Origin: Rothia nasisuis
Lineage (GTDB): Bacteria > Actinomycetota > Actinomycetes > Actinomycetales > Micrococcaceae
NCBI RefSeq assembly: GCF_928381405.1
Contig: NZ_CAKMSB010000003.1
Location: 186,001 to 250,000, forward strand
Direction of reading: 5' to 3'
Length of the DNA stretch: 64,000 nucleotides
Part shown: positions 1-8,890 of the stretch, piece after piece
Numbering within the stretch: position 1 is the first letter of the stretch
Layout of the letters: each line of letters starts with the position of its first letter
Notes under the pieces: model-generated
Seen by the model: only the letters and a program-made list of their open reading frames with translations
Database searches by the model: none
What the model was told of the DNA's origin: nothing
Translations under genes and position numbers: made by a program

Positions 1-901
1 TGACGGCGGAGAGGGGCATGCCGCCGGCGATGCCCTTGGCGGTGGTGATGAGGTCGGGTTCGATGCCTTCGTGGTCGGAGGCGAACCAGGTGCCGGTGCG
101 GCAGAAGCCTGCCTGAACCTCGTCCGCGATGAAGACGATGCCCTTTTCGCGGGCCCAGGTGACCAGTTCGGGCAGGAAGCCTTCGGCGGGGACGATGAAG
201 CCGCCTTCACCCTGGATGGGTTCGATGAGGATTGCGGCGACGTATTCCGAGCCAATCTGCTTTTCGATCATGTCGATGACGCGGGCGGCTGCTTCTTTAC
301 CGCCGGTGTTGCCGTCACGGTAGGGGTAGCTCATGGGGGCGCGGTAGACCTCGGGGGCGAAGGGGCCGAAGCCCTTCTTGTAGGGGGCTGCCTTGGCGGT
401 CAGGGCCATGGTGAGGTTGGTGCGGCCGTGGTAGGCGTGGTCGAAGACGACGACGGCGTTGCGCCCCGTAGCTGCGCGGGCGATTTTGACGGCGTTTTCT
501 ACGGCTTCGGCACCGGAGTTGAAGAGCACGGTGCGCTTGTCGAAGTCGCCGGGGGTGAGCTGGTTGAGCTTCTCGGCAACGGCTACGTAGCCCTCGTAGG
601 GGGTGACCATGAAGCAGGTGTGGGTGAAGTGGGTGGCTGCTTCACGCACGGCTTCTACGACCTTGGGAGCGGAGGCACCTACGGAGGTCACGGCGATACC
701 GGAGCCCAGGTCGGCGAAGGAGTTGCCGTCAACGTCGACGATGACGCCGCCGTCGGCGTCCGCTGCGTAGAGGGGCAGGGTGGAGGCAACAGAGCCGGGG
801 ATATTGCTGGCGCGGCGGGCGGCCAGTTCGGCGGATTTGGGGCCGGGAGCGGCACCGGTCAGCTTAATTTCTTGGGGTAGGCGGTAGGTGATATCGGCCA
901 T
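1..901 (-). CDS. gabT: 4-aminobutyrate aminotransferase, C-terminal part cut by window edge
   Basis: Class-III PLP-dependent aminotransferase that moves the amino group of GABA to 2-oxoglutarate, giving succinate semialdehyde and glutamate. About 300 of roughly 440 residues are present; the 3' end lies left of position 1. The protein starts at an ATG at 901 and shows the fold-type-I marks FNSGAEA, FDHAYHGRT, the EPIQGEGG stretch, ADEVQ with the PLP aspartate, and TTAKGIAGGMP, whose lysine (about residue 289) is the Schiff-base residue. It lies about 105 bases downstream of gabD on the same strand, so the two form the GABA shunt to succinate. Family assignment is firm; GABA specificity rests on similarity and on the gabD neighbour. 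Confidence 0.93.
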   Translation of the reverse strand, partial: MADITYRLPQEIKLTGAAPGPKSAELAARRASNIPGSVASTLPLYAADADGGVIVDVDGNSFADLGSGIAVTSVGASAPKVVEAVREAATHFTHTCFMVTPYEGYVAVAEKLNQLTPGDFDKRTVLFNSGAEAVENAVKIARAATGRNAVVVFDHAYHGRTNLTMALTAKAAPYKKGFGPFAPEVYRAPMSYPYRDGNTGGKEAAARVIDMIEKQIGSEYVAAILIEPIQGEGGFIVPAEGFLPELVTWAREKGIVFIADEVQAGFCRTGTWFASDHEGIEPDLITTAKGIAGGMPLSAV

Positions 902-1006
902 AAGTTCAAGTTCCTTGAGTGGTGGGTTTTTGTAACTACACAAAGTTGGGGTGTGGGCGCCCGCCCGAACCGGGTGCCGGGGCGGGCACCCGCCGGGGTT
1001 GGGGCC

Positions 1007-2494
1007 TTAGTTGGCGTAGGGGTCGCGCAGGCCGATGTACTGGATGGAGGAGTATTCGGCAATACCCTCTGCAGCGCCCTCGCGGCCCATACCGGACTGC
1101 TTGACGCCACCAAAGGGGGCTGCCGCGTTGGAGACCACACCGGCGTTGAAGCCCATGATGCCGAACTCCAGGTGGTCGCTGGCGCGGTAGAGGCGGTCGA
1201 TGGACTCGGTGAAGACGTAGGAGGCTAGGCCGTATTCGGTATCGTTGGCTAGCTCGTAGGCCTCGTATTCATCAGTGAAGGTGAGGACGGGGGCGATGGG
1301 CCCGAAAATTTCTTCGCGGGCTACGCGGGCATCGCGGGGCACGTCGACGAGTACGGTGGGCTCGAAGAAGTAGCCTGCGCCCTCCCCCTTCTTGCCTCCG
1401 GTAAGTACGCGGGCGCCCTTGGCGGTGGCGTCCTCAACCAGGGCCGCCATGGAGTCCTGGGCCTTCTGTTCAATCAGGGGGCCGCAGGTGACGCCCTCAT
1501 CAAGACCGTTGCCCAGTTTGAGGGCACCCATGGCCTCGGCGAACTTCTGGGAGAACTCTTCGGCCAGGGATTCGTGCACGATGAAGCGGTTGGCGGCGGT
1601 GCAGGCCTCACCGATGTTGCGCATTTTAGCGGCCATGGCACCGGCGACGGCCTGGTCAAGATCGGCGTCCTCAAAGACCAGGAAGGGGGCGTTGCCGCCC
1701 AGTTCCATGGAGGTGCGTAGCACGTTCTCGGAAGCTTTTTTGAGGAGCTCTTTACCGACGGGGGTGGAGCCGGTGAAGGAGACCTTACGTAGGCGGGTGT
1801 CGCTCATGATGGGCTCAGAGATAGCTGATGCTGACTTGGACGAAACCACGTTGAGCACACCCGCAGGCAGGCCAGCGTCCATCAGGGTCTGAGCGAAGTA
1901 TTGGCTGGTCAGCGGGGTGAGGCGGGCAGGCTTAAGCACCATGGTGCACCCCGCGGCAATGGCGGGGGCAACCTTGCGGGTGCCCATGGCCAGCGGGAAG
2001 TTCCAGGGGGTAATGAGCAGGCAGGGGCCCACGGGCTTGTGGCGGGTGATCATGCGCAGAGAACCCTCGGGCATGTTAAGGGTGCGCCCATAGTGGCGAG
2101 GGGTTTCTTCGGCGAACCAGCGCAAGAATTCGGCACCATACTTGACCTCACCCAAGGCTTCTGCGTAGGGCTTACCCATCTCTAGGGTCATGAGGGTGGC
2201 GAACTCATCGGCCCGCTCGGTGACCAGTTCGAAGGCGCGGCGCAGAATTTCGGCGCGTTCGCGCGGGGGTGTGGCGGCCCAGCCGTGCTCACCGGCCTCC
2301 TTTTCGGCGCGGCAGGCGGCATCAAGGGCAGCTAGGGCGTCCTCTTCAGTGGCGGAAGCCAGGGTTGCGATGACGTCACCGGTGGCGGGGTTTTCAACAT
2401 CGAAAGTTTCGCCGTTTGAGGAGTCGCGCCACTGGCCCTCAATCAGCAGGCCGGTGGGCACCTTTGCCAAAAGTTCTTTGACATCTACAGTCAT
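1007..2494 (-). CDS. gabD: Succinate-semialdehyde dehydrogenase
   Basis: Aldehyde dehydrogenase of 495 residues oxidising succinate semialdehyde to succinate, the second GABA-shunt step. The catalytic glutamate is in MELGGNAP (about E264), the nucleophile in GEACTAANR (about C298), and the end carries the family's GREGAAEG/EY pattern. I chose the ATG at 2494 (MTVDVKEL), with a GAAAGGT-like ribosome site upstream; the frame stays open to 2611 but that extension looks non-coding. The gene lies between the APC permease upstream and gabT downstream. The 209-base gap to the permease shows no copy of the TetR-type inverted repeat, so it may be read from the permease promoter. NAD versus NADP preference cannot be read here. 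Confidence 0.93.
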   Translation of the reverse strand: MTVDVKELLAKVPTGLLIEGQWRDSSNGETFDVENPATGDVIATLASATEEDALAALDAACRAEKEAGEHGWAATPPRERAEILRRAFELVTERADEFATLMTLEMGKPYAEALGEVKYGAEFLRWFAEETPRHYGRTLNMPEGSLRMITRHKPVGPCLLITPWNFPLAMGTRKVAPAIAAGCTMVLKPARLTPLTSQYFAQTLMDAGLPAGVLNVVSSKSASAISEPIMSDTRLRKVSFTGSTPVGKELLKKASENVLRTSMELGGNAPFLVFEDADLDQAVAGAMAAKMRNIGEACTAANRFIVHESLAEEFSQKFAEAMGALKLGNGLDEGVTCGPLIEQKAQDSMAALVEDATAKGARVLTGGKKGEGAGYFFEPTVLVDVPRDARVAREEIFGPIAPVLTFTDEYEAYELANDTEYGLASYVFTESIDRLYRASDHLEFGIMGFNAGVVSNAAAPFGGVKQSGMGREGAAEGIAEYSSIQYIGLRDPYAN

Positions 2495-2703
2495 GGTAGG
2501 GAGTGTACCTTTCATTGACGAGGTCTCTTGCACAGTGAGCTGGCTTTGGGCGCCTTTGCTCTTGCTTGCTATCCTACGCCCGCTGGTAGGAAGGCCGGTA
2601 GGCCATCTCACACGCTTAAGCTCACGGGGTGTGCAGTTTATCTAGTGATCGAGGCTTATCTCGAGGGTCGGGAGCACCGGGCTGGGAGCCCCCTGAGTCA
2701 GGG

Positions 2704-4260
2704 TTACTCAGGCAGGTCGAGCATATGCTCAACGTCCATAGGCACCCGCCCGGCGAAAAAGTCGGGGCGTTTGAATCGCTGGTAGACCATGACCGCCAGG
2801 CCCAGGAGCAGAAGCACCAGGGAGAGGATGAAGACCAGGCCGATTCCCCCGATCTCTGAGCCGGAACCGTAGGCCGGGTCCATGGAGTCAAAGAAGGTTT
2901 GGAAGAAGAAGACCACCAGAATCAGCCCGCCGATGAGGGGCAGGAGGAACTGGTTGATGAGGTTGCGGGCCCCACTGGTCAGGGAGGTCTTGCGGAAGTA
3001 CCAGACGCAGGCGAAGGCCGTCACACCGTAGTAGAGGCAGACCATGAGGCTGAGGGCCGCGATGGTGTCCCACAGGACCGAGGTGGAGATAAAACGCATA
3101 GCCACGTAGAAGACAGTGGCGATTAGGCAGGAGGCGATAGTGGCGTAGGAGGGTGCCTGGTACTTGGGTGAGAGGCTGGCAAACTTGGGGCCTAGGGCCT
3201 TGTAGTAGCCCATGGCTAGCAGGGTGCGAGCCGGGGAGACTGCGGTGGACTGGAGCGAGGCCAGGGCCGCCACCATGACGGCGATGGACATGAGAATACC
3301 CAGGGAACCGAGGACGGGGCCGGAGAGGGCCGCGAAGATATTTTCCTGATTATCGGGGTTACCCAAGCCCAGGCCGTCCTCGCTGGTACCGGCAAAGGAG
3401 AGAGTGCCGACGGAGAGGAAGAGGTAGAGGATGACGATGGTCAAAATGGTGCCGACGGCGGCGGTGCCGCTGGTGGTGTGCTTACCTGCGGTTTCTTCGT
3501 TCATGGTCAGCACCGCATCCCAGCCCCAGTAGAGGAAGAAGACCAGAGACATTGAGGCCGCCAGGGTAGAGAAGGAGTCGATACCGAAAGGGTTGAACCA
3601 TTCCAGGCTGAAGCTCAGGTTGGCAAAACCGGTGCCGGTGGCGGCCTTGTAGAGGGCCACGGCTGAGAAGAGGGTGAGGACGATCAGCTGGAAGATAATG
3701 AGGACGGTCTGGAGTTTCTGGGTGGCGTCCAGGCCGCGGTAGGTGATGTAGCAGCCGAAAGCCATGAAGGCGATGAAGGTTGCGATGTTGACCAGGTTGT
3801 TGGAGGCTAGGTCTGCTATGCCGGGGTTGTTCAGGGCCTGGGAGAGGAAGAGGTAGAAGAAGTCCACGGCAATGCCGGCCAGGTTGGAGAGCACCAGGAT
3901 GGTGGCAACCAGCAGGGCCCAGCCACCCATCCAGCCCACGTAGGGGCCGAAGGCCTTGGAGGTCCAGGTGAAGGTGGTTCCGGCGTCGGGCATGGCGGCG
4001 TTGAGTTCACGGTAGCCGATAGCAACCAGGAGCATGGGGATGAAGCCGATGAGGAACATGGCGGGCATGTAGATGCCGGCTTCGGCGGCGACAGGGCCGA
4101 GGGCACCTGAGAGAGAGTAGGCGGGGGCCACCACTGAGATGCCGATGATGATGGAGGAGAAGAGAGTGACGTTGCCCGAGGAGAGGCCTTTTTTGTTGGC
4201 GGCACTGACATCGACAGAGCCGTGAGGGTTGGCTCCCGAGGTAGCTGGGGTCTGGGTCAT
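2704..4260 (-). CDS. APC-family amino acid/polyamine permease
   Basis: Integral membrane transporter of 518 residues with about 12 hydrophobic segments, of the amino acid-polyamine-organocation superfamily. The N-terminal IIGISVVAPAYSLSGALGP segment is the usual unwound TM1 region of APC carriers, and FTWTSKAFGPYVGWMGGW is the conserved TM3 region. It sits upstream of gabD and gabT and shares a promoter/operator with putrescine oxidase, so putrescine or GABA is the likely substrate; that is inference from context. The ATG at 4260 (MTQTPATSG) is the natural start. The promoter at 4337-4365 and operator at 4310-4328 lie 50-100 bases upstream. Confidence 0.88.
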   Translation of the reverse strand: MTQTPATSGANPHGSVDVSAANKKGLSSGNVTLFSSIIIGISVVAPAYSLSGALGPVAAEAGIYMPAMFLIGFIPMLLVAIGYRELNAAMPDAGTTFTWTSKAFGPYVGWMGGWALLVATILVLSNLAGIAVDFFYLFLSQALNNPGIADLASNNLVNIATFIAFMAFGCYITYRGLDATQKLQTVLIIFQLIVLTLFSAVALYKAATGTGFANLSFSLEWFNPFGIDSFSTLAASMSLVFFLYWGWDAVLTMNEETAGKHTTSGTAAVGTILTIVILYLFLSVGTLSFAGTSEDGLGLGNPDNQENIFAALSGPVLGSLGILMSIAVMVAALASLQSTAVSPARTLLAMGYYKALGPKFASLSPKYQAPSYATIASCLIATVFYVAMRFISTSVLWDTIAALSLMVCLYYGVTAFACVWYFRKTSLTSGARNLINQFLLPLIGGLILVVFFFQTFFDSMDPAYGSGSEIGGIGLVFILSLVLLLLGLAVMVYQRFKRPDFFAGRVPMDVEHMLDLPE

Positions 4261-4309
4261 CGCTGACTCCTTTTCACTATCACCTTCAGAGGTTGCAAGC
4301 AGAACAGTA

Positions 4310-4375
4310 AAACGAACATCATTCGTTTAGTTAGTTAGATTACAACCTTAAGTGATTCTTGTGAAGTGCGTAACG
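4310..4375 (-). promoter_or_regulatory. Permease promoter with TetR-type operator
   Basis: Read on the minus strand: -35 TTCACA at 4365-4360, a 17-base spacer, -10 TAATCT at 4342-4337, then the inverted repeat AAACGAA-5-TTCGTTT at 4310-4328. A 15-base block overlapping and upstream of the -35 (4361-4375) is 13/15 identical to the block at 8731-8745. The same arrangement precedes puo, so one regulator, probably the TetR protein at 8891, should control both. Confidence 0.8.
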
Positions 4376-4776
4376 AAACTTTTACACAGCAGGGACCCCG
4401 GAATGCAAGGTGCGCCGGACGCGCGGTCGACATGCGACAGGCGGTTCAGGTGCGCGTCCACCAGGATGCGGTGGACCGTCGACGGCGCGATACCGAGCCG
4501 GCATGCGAGCTGGGCTGGGCCCTCACGCAGGCGCAGGCGGAGCTGGATACAGCGCCTGACGGTGGCCTGGCTGGTCTTGTTCGGTGACCGGTGTGGACGT
4601 GAGCTGCGGTCCTGCATGGACTGGCCGGCTTGGTAGCGGTCGGCCCAGCGCTTCACGGTGGGCCAGGAGACCTGGAACCTGGCGGCGACCTCGCTAATTG
4701 GCCAGCCTTAATCGATAACGAGCTGGCCGACGATCAGGCGATGCCGGGGTGTGAGAGCGGCGTTGGGATGGGACAT
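4348..4776 (-). pseudogene. IS481-type transposase, N-terminal remnant with internal stop
   Basis: Translation from the ATG at 4776 gives the usual IS481 transposase opening (MSHPNAALTP), then an in-frame TAA after about 22 codons, then the rest of the winged helix-turn-helix region (VSWPTVKRWADRY, DRSSRPHRSPN, RLGIAPSTVHRIL, NRLSHVDR). Similarity ends after about 105 residues, where the DDE catalytic domain (roughly 200 more residues) should begin; an unrelated short tail runs to a stop at 4348. The element is dead by both nonsense mutation and truncation. It marks the left end of a segment that looks acquired and that abuts the permease promoter. Confidence 0.85.
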
Positions 4777-4845
4777 GGAGCCTCGTGTGGAAGTAGGCGT
4801 GGCGGCGAGCTGGTGCTCGCCGCCACGTGAGAGTTGGTTGTCGGG

Positions 4846-5211
4846 TCAGTCGACGGGACTGACTCGGATGAGGTTGCCGTCGGGGTCAGCGATTACGAAA
4901 GTGCGGCCGAACACGTCGTCATGCAGTTCCTCGACCACACGTACGCCCTTCGCGACCCACTCCTGGTAGATGCCATCGACTTTCGAGGAAGGGCCGGGGA
5001 CCATGAGTCCGATCTCGCTCGTGCGGGGCGTGTCGCGGGTGATGTTCTCGTTGTGGCCGGTCCAGATGGCGAACAGCACCCCATCTGCCACCTCGAAGGC
5101 GACATAGCGCGGGCTAGTGAAGGTTGGCTCGATGTCGAACAGGTCGCTGTAGAAGGCGGTGGACTGCTCGGCGTCGCTGACGTAGGTCAGGAACAGGTTG
5201 GGTGTGGACAT
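4846..5211 (-). CDS. VOC (glyoxalase/bleomycin-resistance) family protein
   Basis: Small metalloenzyme-fold protein of 121 residues made of two beta-alpha-beta-beta-beta halves. The first half holds LTYVSDAEQSTAFYSDLF and the second ends with the typical FGRTFVIADPDGNLIRVSPVD. The start is the ATG at 5211, with GAGGAG just upstream. Such proteins bind or modify small electrophiles or act as dioxygenases; no substrate can be read. It is divergent from the WYL regulator at 5301, about 90 bases away, a common pairing in which the regulator controls the VOC gene. Both lie in the presumed acquired segment. Confidence 0.85.
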   Translation of the reverse strand: MSTPNLFLTYVSDAEQSTAFYSDLFDIEPTFTSPRYVAFEVADGVLFAIWTGHNENITRDTPRTSEIGLMVPGPSSKVDGIYQEWVAKGVRVVEELHDDVFGRTFVIADPDGNLIRVSPVD

Positions 5212-5300
5212 GAATGTCTCCTCGGGTCGGTTGGTCACGTAGCGCCAGTCAATCACCTAAACTGGACATCTTGTGTCATGTTTTCTGGGAGGATCGGGCC

Positions 5301-6284
5301 ATGAAGTCCTCGAGGCTGTTGTCGATGTTGCTGCTCCTGCAGACCCATGAGCGGATGACCAGCCGAGAACTGGCTCGACGATTCGAGGTGTCACCGCGCA
5401 CGATCCTGCGTGACGTCGAAGCCTTGTCGGCCGCTGGTGTTCCGGTTCATACGGAGCAGGGGCGGTATGGGGCGATCGTGCTGGACCGTCGGGCCCGTCT
5501 CGACCCGGCCCGTCTCGACCCGGCCGAGGTGCAGCTGCTGAGGGTCGCGGGGGTGGGCGCCACAATTCTTGGGCAGATCGGACTGCAGGCAGCCCATGCC
5601 AGCGCCCAGGAGAAACTGTCGACCGTCGCCACGCGAGGACAGGCACTGGGTACTCAGCCCTTGTCCGAGGTGCTCCTCATTGATCCGTCAGGATGGTTCT
5701 CGACCGGAGGGAATCTCGATCTGACTGACCTGTTGACGGCAGCGCGAGAGCGACGACGCGTCCGGTTGTACTACCGGCGGAGTGGAGAAACCACTGGTCA
5801 ATGGTTGACTGTCGACCCGTATGGGCTGGCGAACAAAGCTGGCTCGTGGTATCTCGTTGCGGATGTTGATGGGCGACCGCGCATGTTCAATACGATCCGC
5901 ATCGAAGATCGCCGGTGCTGCACGGATGTCGCGGTTCTCCGATCAGACCAAGACCTGCGATCGGTATGGCGAGACCTCGTGACCAGCTTCGAGCCGACTC
6001 CCGGCATCGAGGTGCACGCGCTACTGCGTTCAACGCGCCTGGACCTGGCCCAACGAATTCTCGGAACCCGCATGGTCAGCATCGCCCACACCGAGGACGC
6101 CTGGACGCCCATCACCGTCCTGTACCCCGATCTTGAATCTGTGCGGCAGCTCCTCCAGTTCGGTGACCACATTCGCATCCTGAGCCCAGCCGACGCGGTC
6201 AGACGGTTCCACGACATTGCTGCTGAGATCATGCAGAACCACCCGGTGAGCAAGTCAATCAACGTCCCCGATCAGTACAACTAG
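5301..6284 (+). CDS. YafY-like transcriptional regulator (HTH plus WYL domain)
   Basis: DNA-binding regulator of 327 residues. An N-terminal HTH_11 domain (MTSRELARRFEVSPRTILRDVEALSAAGVP) is followed by a WYL ligand-sensing domain (RRRVRLYYRRSG ... PYGLANKAGSWYLVADVDG) and a C-terminal WCX extension. I chose the ATG at 5301 with GGGAGG upstream over the open frame from 5214. A tandem RLDPARLDP repeat sits at the HTH/WYL junction. It is divergent from the VOC gene, its probable target. Its last 3 bases overlap the end of the convergent universal-stress gene, so the acquired segment seems to end precisely there. Confidence 0.88.
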   Translation: MKSSRLLSMLLLLQTHERMTSRELARRFEVSPRTILRDVEALSAAGVPVHTEQGRYGAIVLDRRARLDPARLDPAEVQLLRVAGVGATILGQIGLQAAHASAQEKLSTVATRGQALGTQPLSEVLLIDPSGWFSTGGNLDLTDLLTAARERRRVRLYYRRSGETTGQWLTVDPYGLANKAGSWYLVADVDGRPRMFNTIRIEDRRCCTDVAVLRSDQDLRSVWRDLVTSFEPTPGIEVHALLRSTRLDLAQRILGTRMVSIAHTEDAWTPITVLYPDLESVRQLLQFGDHIRILSPADAVRRFHDIAAEIMQNHPVSKSINVPDQYN

Positions 6285-7177
6285 CGACCCACCACGGGAA
6301 TCGACCCGGTCCAGGGCTCCTGGGCCGAGCCGCGGCGTCCCGGTGAATAGTCGCGCGGAACCACAACCAGCGGCACCGGCAGGCGGGTCAAAATCTTGGC
6401 GGTGTTAGAGCTCAAAAAGAGCTCCCCACGGGCAGCCAGCTTAGACGAACCAGCCATGAGCACAGAGGCTGCCGACCAGTCCACAGACTCCACCGCCTCA
6501 GGAACGGTTGCACCCGCGCCAACAGCAACAGAAACCTGCGCCGCTTCGACCGGTTTAACAGAAGACTGCCCCAGCAACTCCTGCACCGCCGACTGCGCAT
6601 CAGTAGCCGCCTCACCCCCGTCCGCGCCCTCAATCAGAGAAACCAGGCGAACCGGCAGCCCGGTACGGTTGGCGGTCGCCACTGCCTCCTCCACCAGGGA
6701 AATCGAGTCAATCTCAGCGGATACGGCGCAGTCAATCTGAGTGATGCGGGTGTCAGCCGAGTAGTTGTGAGGCGCCAAAATCACCGGAGCACTGGAACGA
6801 TGCAACAGGGCATTGCCCACCGACCCCAGGGAATGGAAGAGCCAGCCGCCGGTCTTAGCACCACCGACCACAATAGCCCCGGCAGAAATTGCCTCGGCAA
6901 ACTCCATCAGACCGGAGGCGGTAGACTCCGACTGCCGCAAGTGAAAGCGGGCAGTCAACTCAGCGGGCACCCACTGCTGAGCCTCCTCAAGCCAGCCCAC
7001 AGCCTGCTGCTGTAGCAGGGCCCCAAAATTGGAGCGGGGGGCCGCCAGGCGCGGGTTCTGGTGCTTGATTACATAGACCACATCAAGCTCAGCTCCCAGA
7101 GACTGGGCAAGAGCAACAGCCAGATTGAGCGCATCGCGCCCGCGCGGGGTAGGTGAGTAGCCAACAACGTAGCGCAT
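6281..7177 (-). CDS. Tandem universal stress protein (two UspA domains)
   Basis: Cytoplasmic protein of 298 residues with two UspA-like halves. The first begins MRYVVGYSPTPRGRDALNLAVALAQ and contains the ATP-binding-type GGAKTGGWLFHSLGSVGNALLHRSSAPVIL; the second ends AGSSKLAARGELFLSSNTAKILTRLPVPLVVVP. The GxxG-9-G pattern differs from the strict ATP-binding version in the second half. It lies 40 bases downstream of puo on the same strand and is probably co-transcribed with it. Role in polyamine use is unknown; stress-protein passengers of catabolic operons are common. Confidence 0.88.
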   Translation of the reverse strand: MRYVVGYSPTPRGRDALNLAVALAQSLGAELDVVYVIKHQNPRLAAPRSNFGALLQQQAVGWLEEAQQWVPAELTARFHLRQSESTASGLMEFAEAISAGAIVVGGAKTGGWLFHSLGSVGNALLHRSSAPVILAPHNYSADTRITQIDCAVSAEIDSISLVEEAVATANRTGLPVRLVSLIEGADGGEAATDAQSAVQELLGQSSVKPVEAAQVSVAVGAGATVPEAVESVDWSAASVLMAGSSKLAARGELFLSSNTAKILTRLPVPLVVVPRDYSPGRRGSAQEPWTGSIPVVGR

Positions 7178-7217
7178 GGTTTTCCCTTCGGTGATATGGC
7201 AGGACGCCGGGGTTCGG

Positions 7218-8648
7218 CTAGCCTTTGAGTTTCTCGCTGATCATAGCTGCTGTTTTTTCGCCCATGCGAACCGCGCCGTCCACGTGCTGGTAGCCTTCGG
7301 CAGCTAGGTCGGAGCAAGACCAGTAGATAGGGCCGACGGGGTCAGACTGGTAGGCGCCGTAGCGGGAGAGACCGCCGAGATCGAAGCTGGCGGCATAGGC
7401 ACCGCGGGTCCATTCTTCTGCACCCCAATCAGATTCGTAGTAGCGCACTGGGTGCAGGGTCTCCTCACCCAGCATCTCAGCCATGGACTCGAGAATAGCG
7501 CGCTTGCGCTCCTCGGCAGAGAGGGTGAACATGCGGTCTGCCTGTTCGTCGGAGACGAATCCAACCAGGGTGCCGCGCTCTTCTTCCTGGCCGGTGGCAG
7601 GGTCATAGTTGGTGTTGTCGTAGATTTCCTGCACCAGGTTGTCACAGGCAAAGCAGGTGCCCGAGAGACCCGCCTCGCGCCAGAAGGGGCGGTCGTAGAC
7701 GGCGTGCACCTTGATGACCAGGCCCAGGGACTGGTGCTGGTGCATCTGGTGCTGGCGGCGATCCAGGGCGGGCACGTACGAGACGCGCGAATAGAGGTTG
7801 GGCGGCACGGCCATGATGGCGTACTTGGCGCGAATTTTCACAGCCCCCTCAGGGTTAGCGACACCGTCCTCGGTGAAGTCTTCGGCCTCGACCATGACGG
7901 GGTAGTCCCCCTCTTCCTGCCAGCGCAGCACGCGCACGGGGTGGCCCAGAATGATGTTGTCGTGGCCGATTTTTTCGGCCAGAGTGAGGGAGACCTTCTG
8001 CATGCCGCCAAGCACACGCTCGTCGAGGATGAAGTTTTCGTCAACCAGGTTAGAGAAGGAGCCTGCGGAGGCCGCCATAAGAATGGCCTGTAGGGTTGAG
8101 AAGGCGTGAGAGGGCTTGGTGAGCATGGCGCCTGCAATGAAGAGTGAGATGTTATTGAGGGCCTCTTGGTTGTCGGTCTTAGTCTTGAGCCATTCGCGGA
8201 AGCTGATGGAGTCCAGCTCCTTGGCACGGGGGTGATCCCAGGGGGCTTCGGCACCGACCTCTGCCACGATTTCGTCCATCATCTCAATCAGGCGCAGCAT
8301 TTCTGCCTTGGTGGCTTCATCGACGGGGAAAATATCTCCGGAGTAGCGTTTGATGTCGCCGCTGAGGGTTTTGTAGATAGATTCGCCATCACGATAGCGG
8401 GGGAAGGTGGTGAGGCCGAGCTCGCCAATGAGGGCTTTGAGGGCGGTTTGGTCAGGCGAGACCCACTGGCCGCCGATTTCGATGAAGGCACCATCCAGGT
8501 CGCCGTTCCAGGTGCGGCCGCCAACACGGTGGCGGGCTTCGAGGACGACGACGGAGTGCCCGGCCTGCTGCAGGCGGTAGGCGGCGGTGAGGCCTGAGGG
8601 GCCTGCTCCGATGACGGCAACGTCGCGGGTGATTTCTGTGGGGGCCAT
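7218..8648 (-). CDS. puo: Putrescine oxidase (flavin amine oxidase)
   Basis: FAD-dependent amine oxidase of 476 residues that converts putrescine, oxygen and water to 4-aminobutanal, ammonia and hydrogen peroxide. The Rossmann FAD motif GAGPSGL is near residue 15, followed by EARHRVGGRTWNG; IGGQWVSPDQT, LFIAGAMLTKPSHAFSTLQ and the C-terminal GYQHVDGAVRMGEKTA complete the fold. By memory it closely resembles the Kocuria rosea (Micrococcus rubens) enzyme along its length. 4-Aminobutanal is one oxidation from GABA, which gabT and gabD in the same cluster can degrade. The promoter carries a TetR-type operator shared with the permease. Confidence 0.9.
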   Translation of the reverse strand: MAPTEITRDVAVIGAGPSGLTAAYRLQQAGHSVVVLEARHRVGGRTWNGDLDGAFIEIGGQWVSPDQTALKALIGELGLTTFPRYRDGESIYKTLSGDIKRYSGDIFPVDEATKAEMLRLIEMMDEIVAEVGAEAPWDHPRAKELDSISFREWLKTKTDNQEALNNISLFIAGAMLTKPSHAFSTLQAILMAASAGSFSNLVDENFILDERVLGGMQKVSLTLAEKIGHDNIILGHPVRVLRWQEEGDYPVMVEAEDFTEDGVANPEGAVKIRAKYAIMAVPPNLYSRVSYVPALDRRQHQMHQHQSLGLVIKVHAVYDRPFWREAGLSGTCFACDNLVQEIYDNTNYDPATGQEEERGTLVGFVSDEQADRMFTLSAEERKRAILESMAEMLGEETLHPVRYYESDWGAEEWTRGAYAASFDLGGLSRYGAYQSDPVGPIYWSCSDLAAEGYQHVDGAVRMGEKTAAMISEKLKG

Positions 8649-8685
8649 GGTCTACCTTCCCTTGAGCCGGTGCTAAGCGCCGGAT

Positions 8686-8745
8686 AAAACGAATATCGTT
8701 CGTTTTAGTGTAACCCAGACCCTAAGACCTGTGAAGTACCTAACG
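8686..8745 (-). promoter_or_regulatory. puo promoter with TetR-type operator
   Basis: On the minus strand: -35 TTCACA at 8735-8730, 17-base spacer, -10 TACACT at 8712-8707, then the 8-5-8 inverted repeat AAAACGAA/TTCGTTTT at 8686-8706. Core elements, spacing and the upstream block (8731-8745) match the permease promoter at 4310-4375. Binding just after the -10 would block RNA polymerase, the normal mode of a TetR repressor. Confidence 0.82.
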
Positions 8746-8890
8746 CATTTTTATAGGCACCAGCAGCAGGCAAAAATACACCGTGATCCACAATCCCGGA
8801 GGGCAACTACTTCAGCACCTGCTCCAGCGCATCACTACCAGCATTGCCAGCCGAGTAGGGAAAAGGCTAGCCGATGCTACCGTTAAACCC

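Noticed and set aside
71-880. A 269-codon plus-strand frame over gabT
   Set aside because: It is antisense to a clear aminotransferase with all catalytic marks; its glycine/valine-rich sequence is the usual shadow of a high-GC gene.
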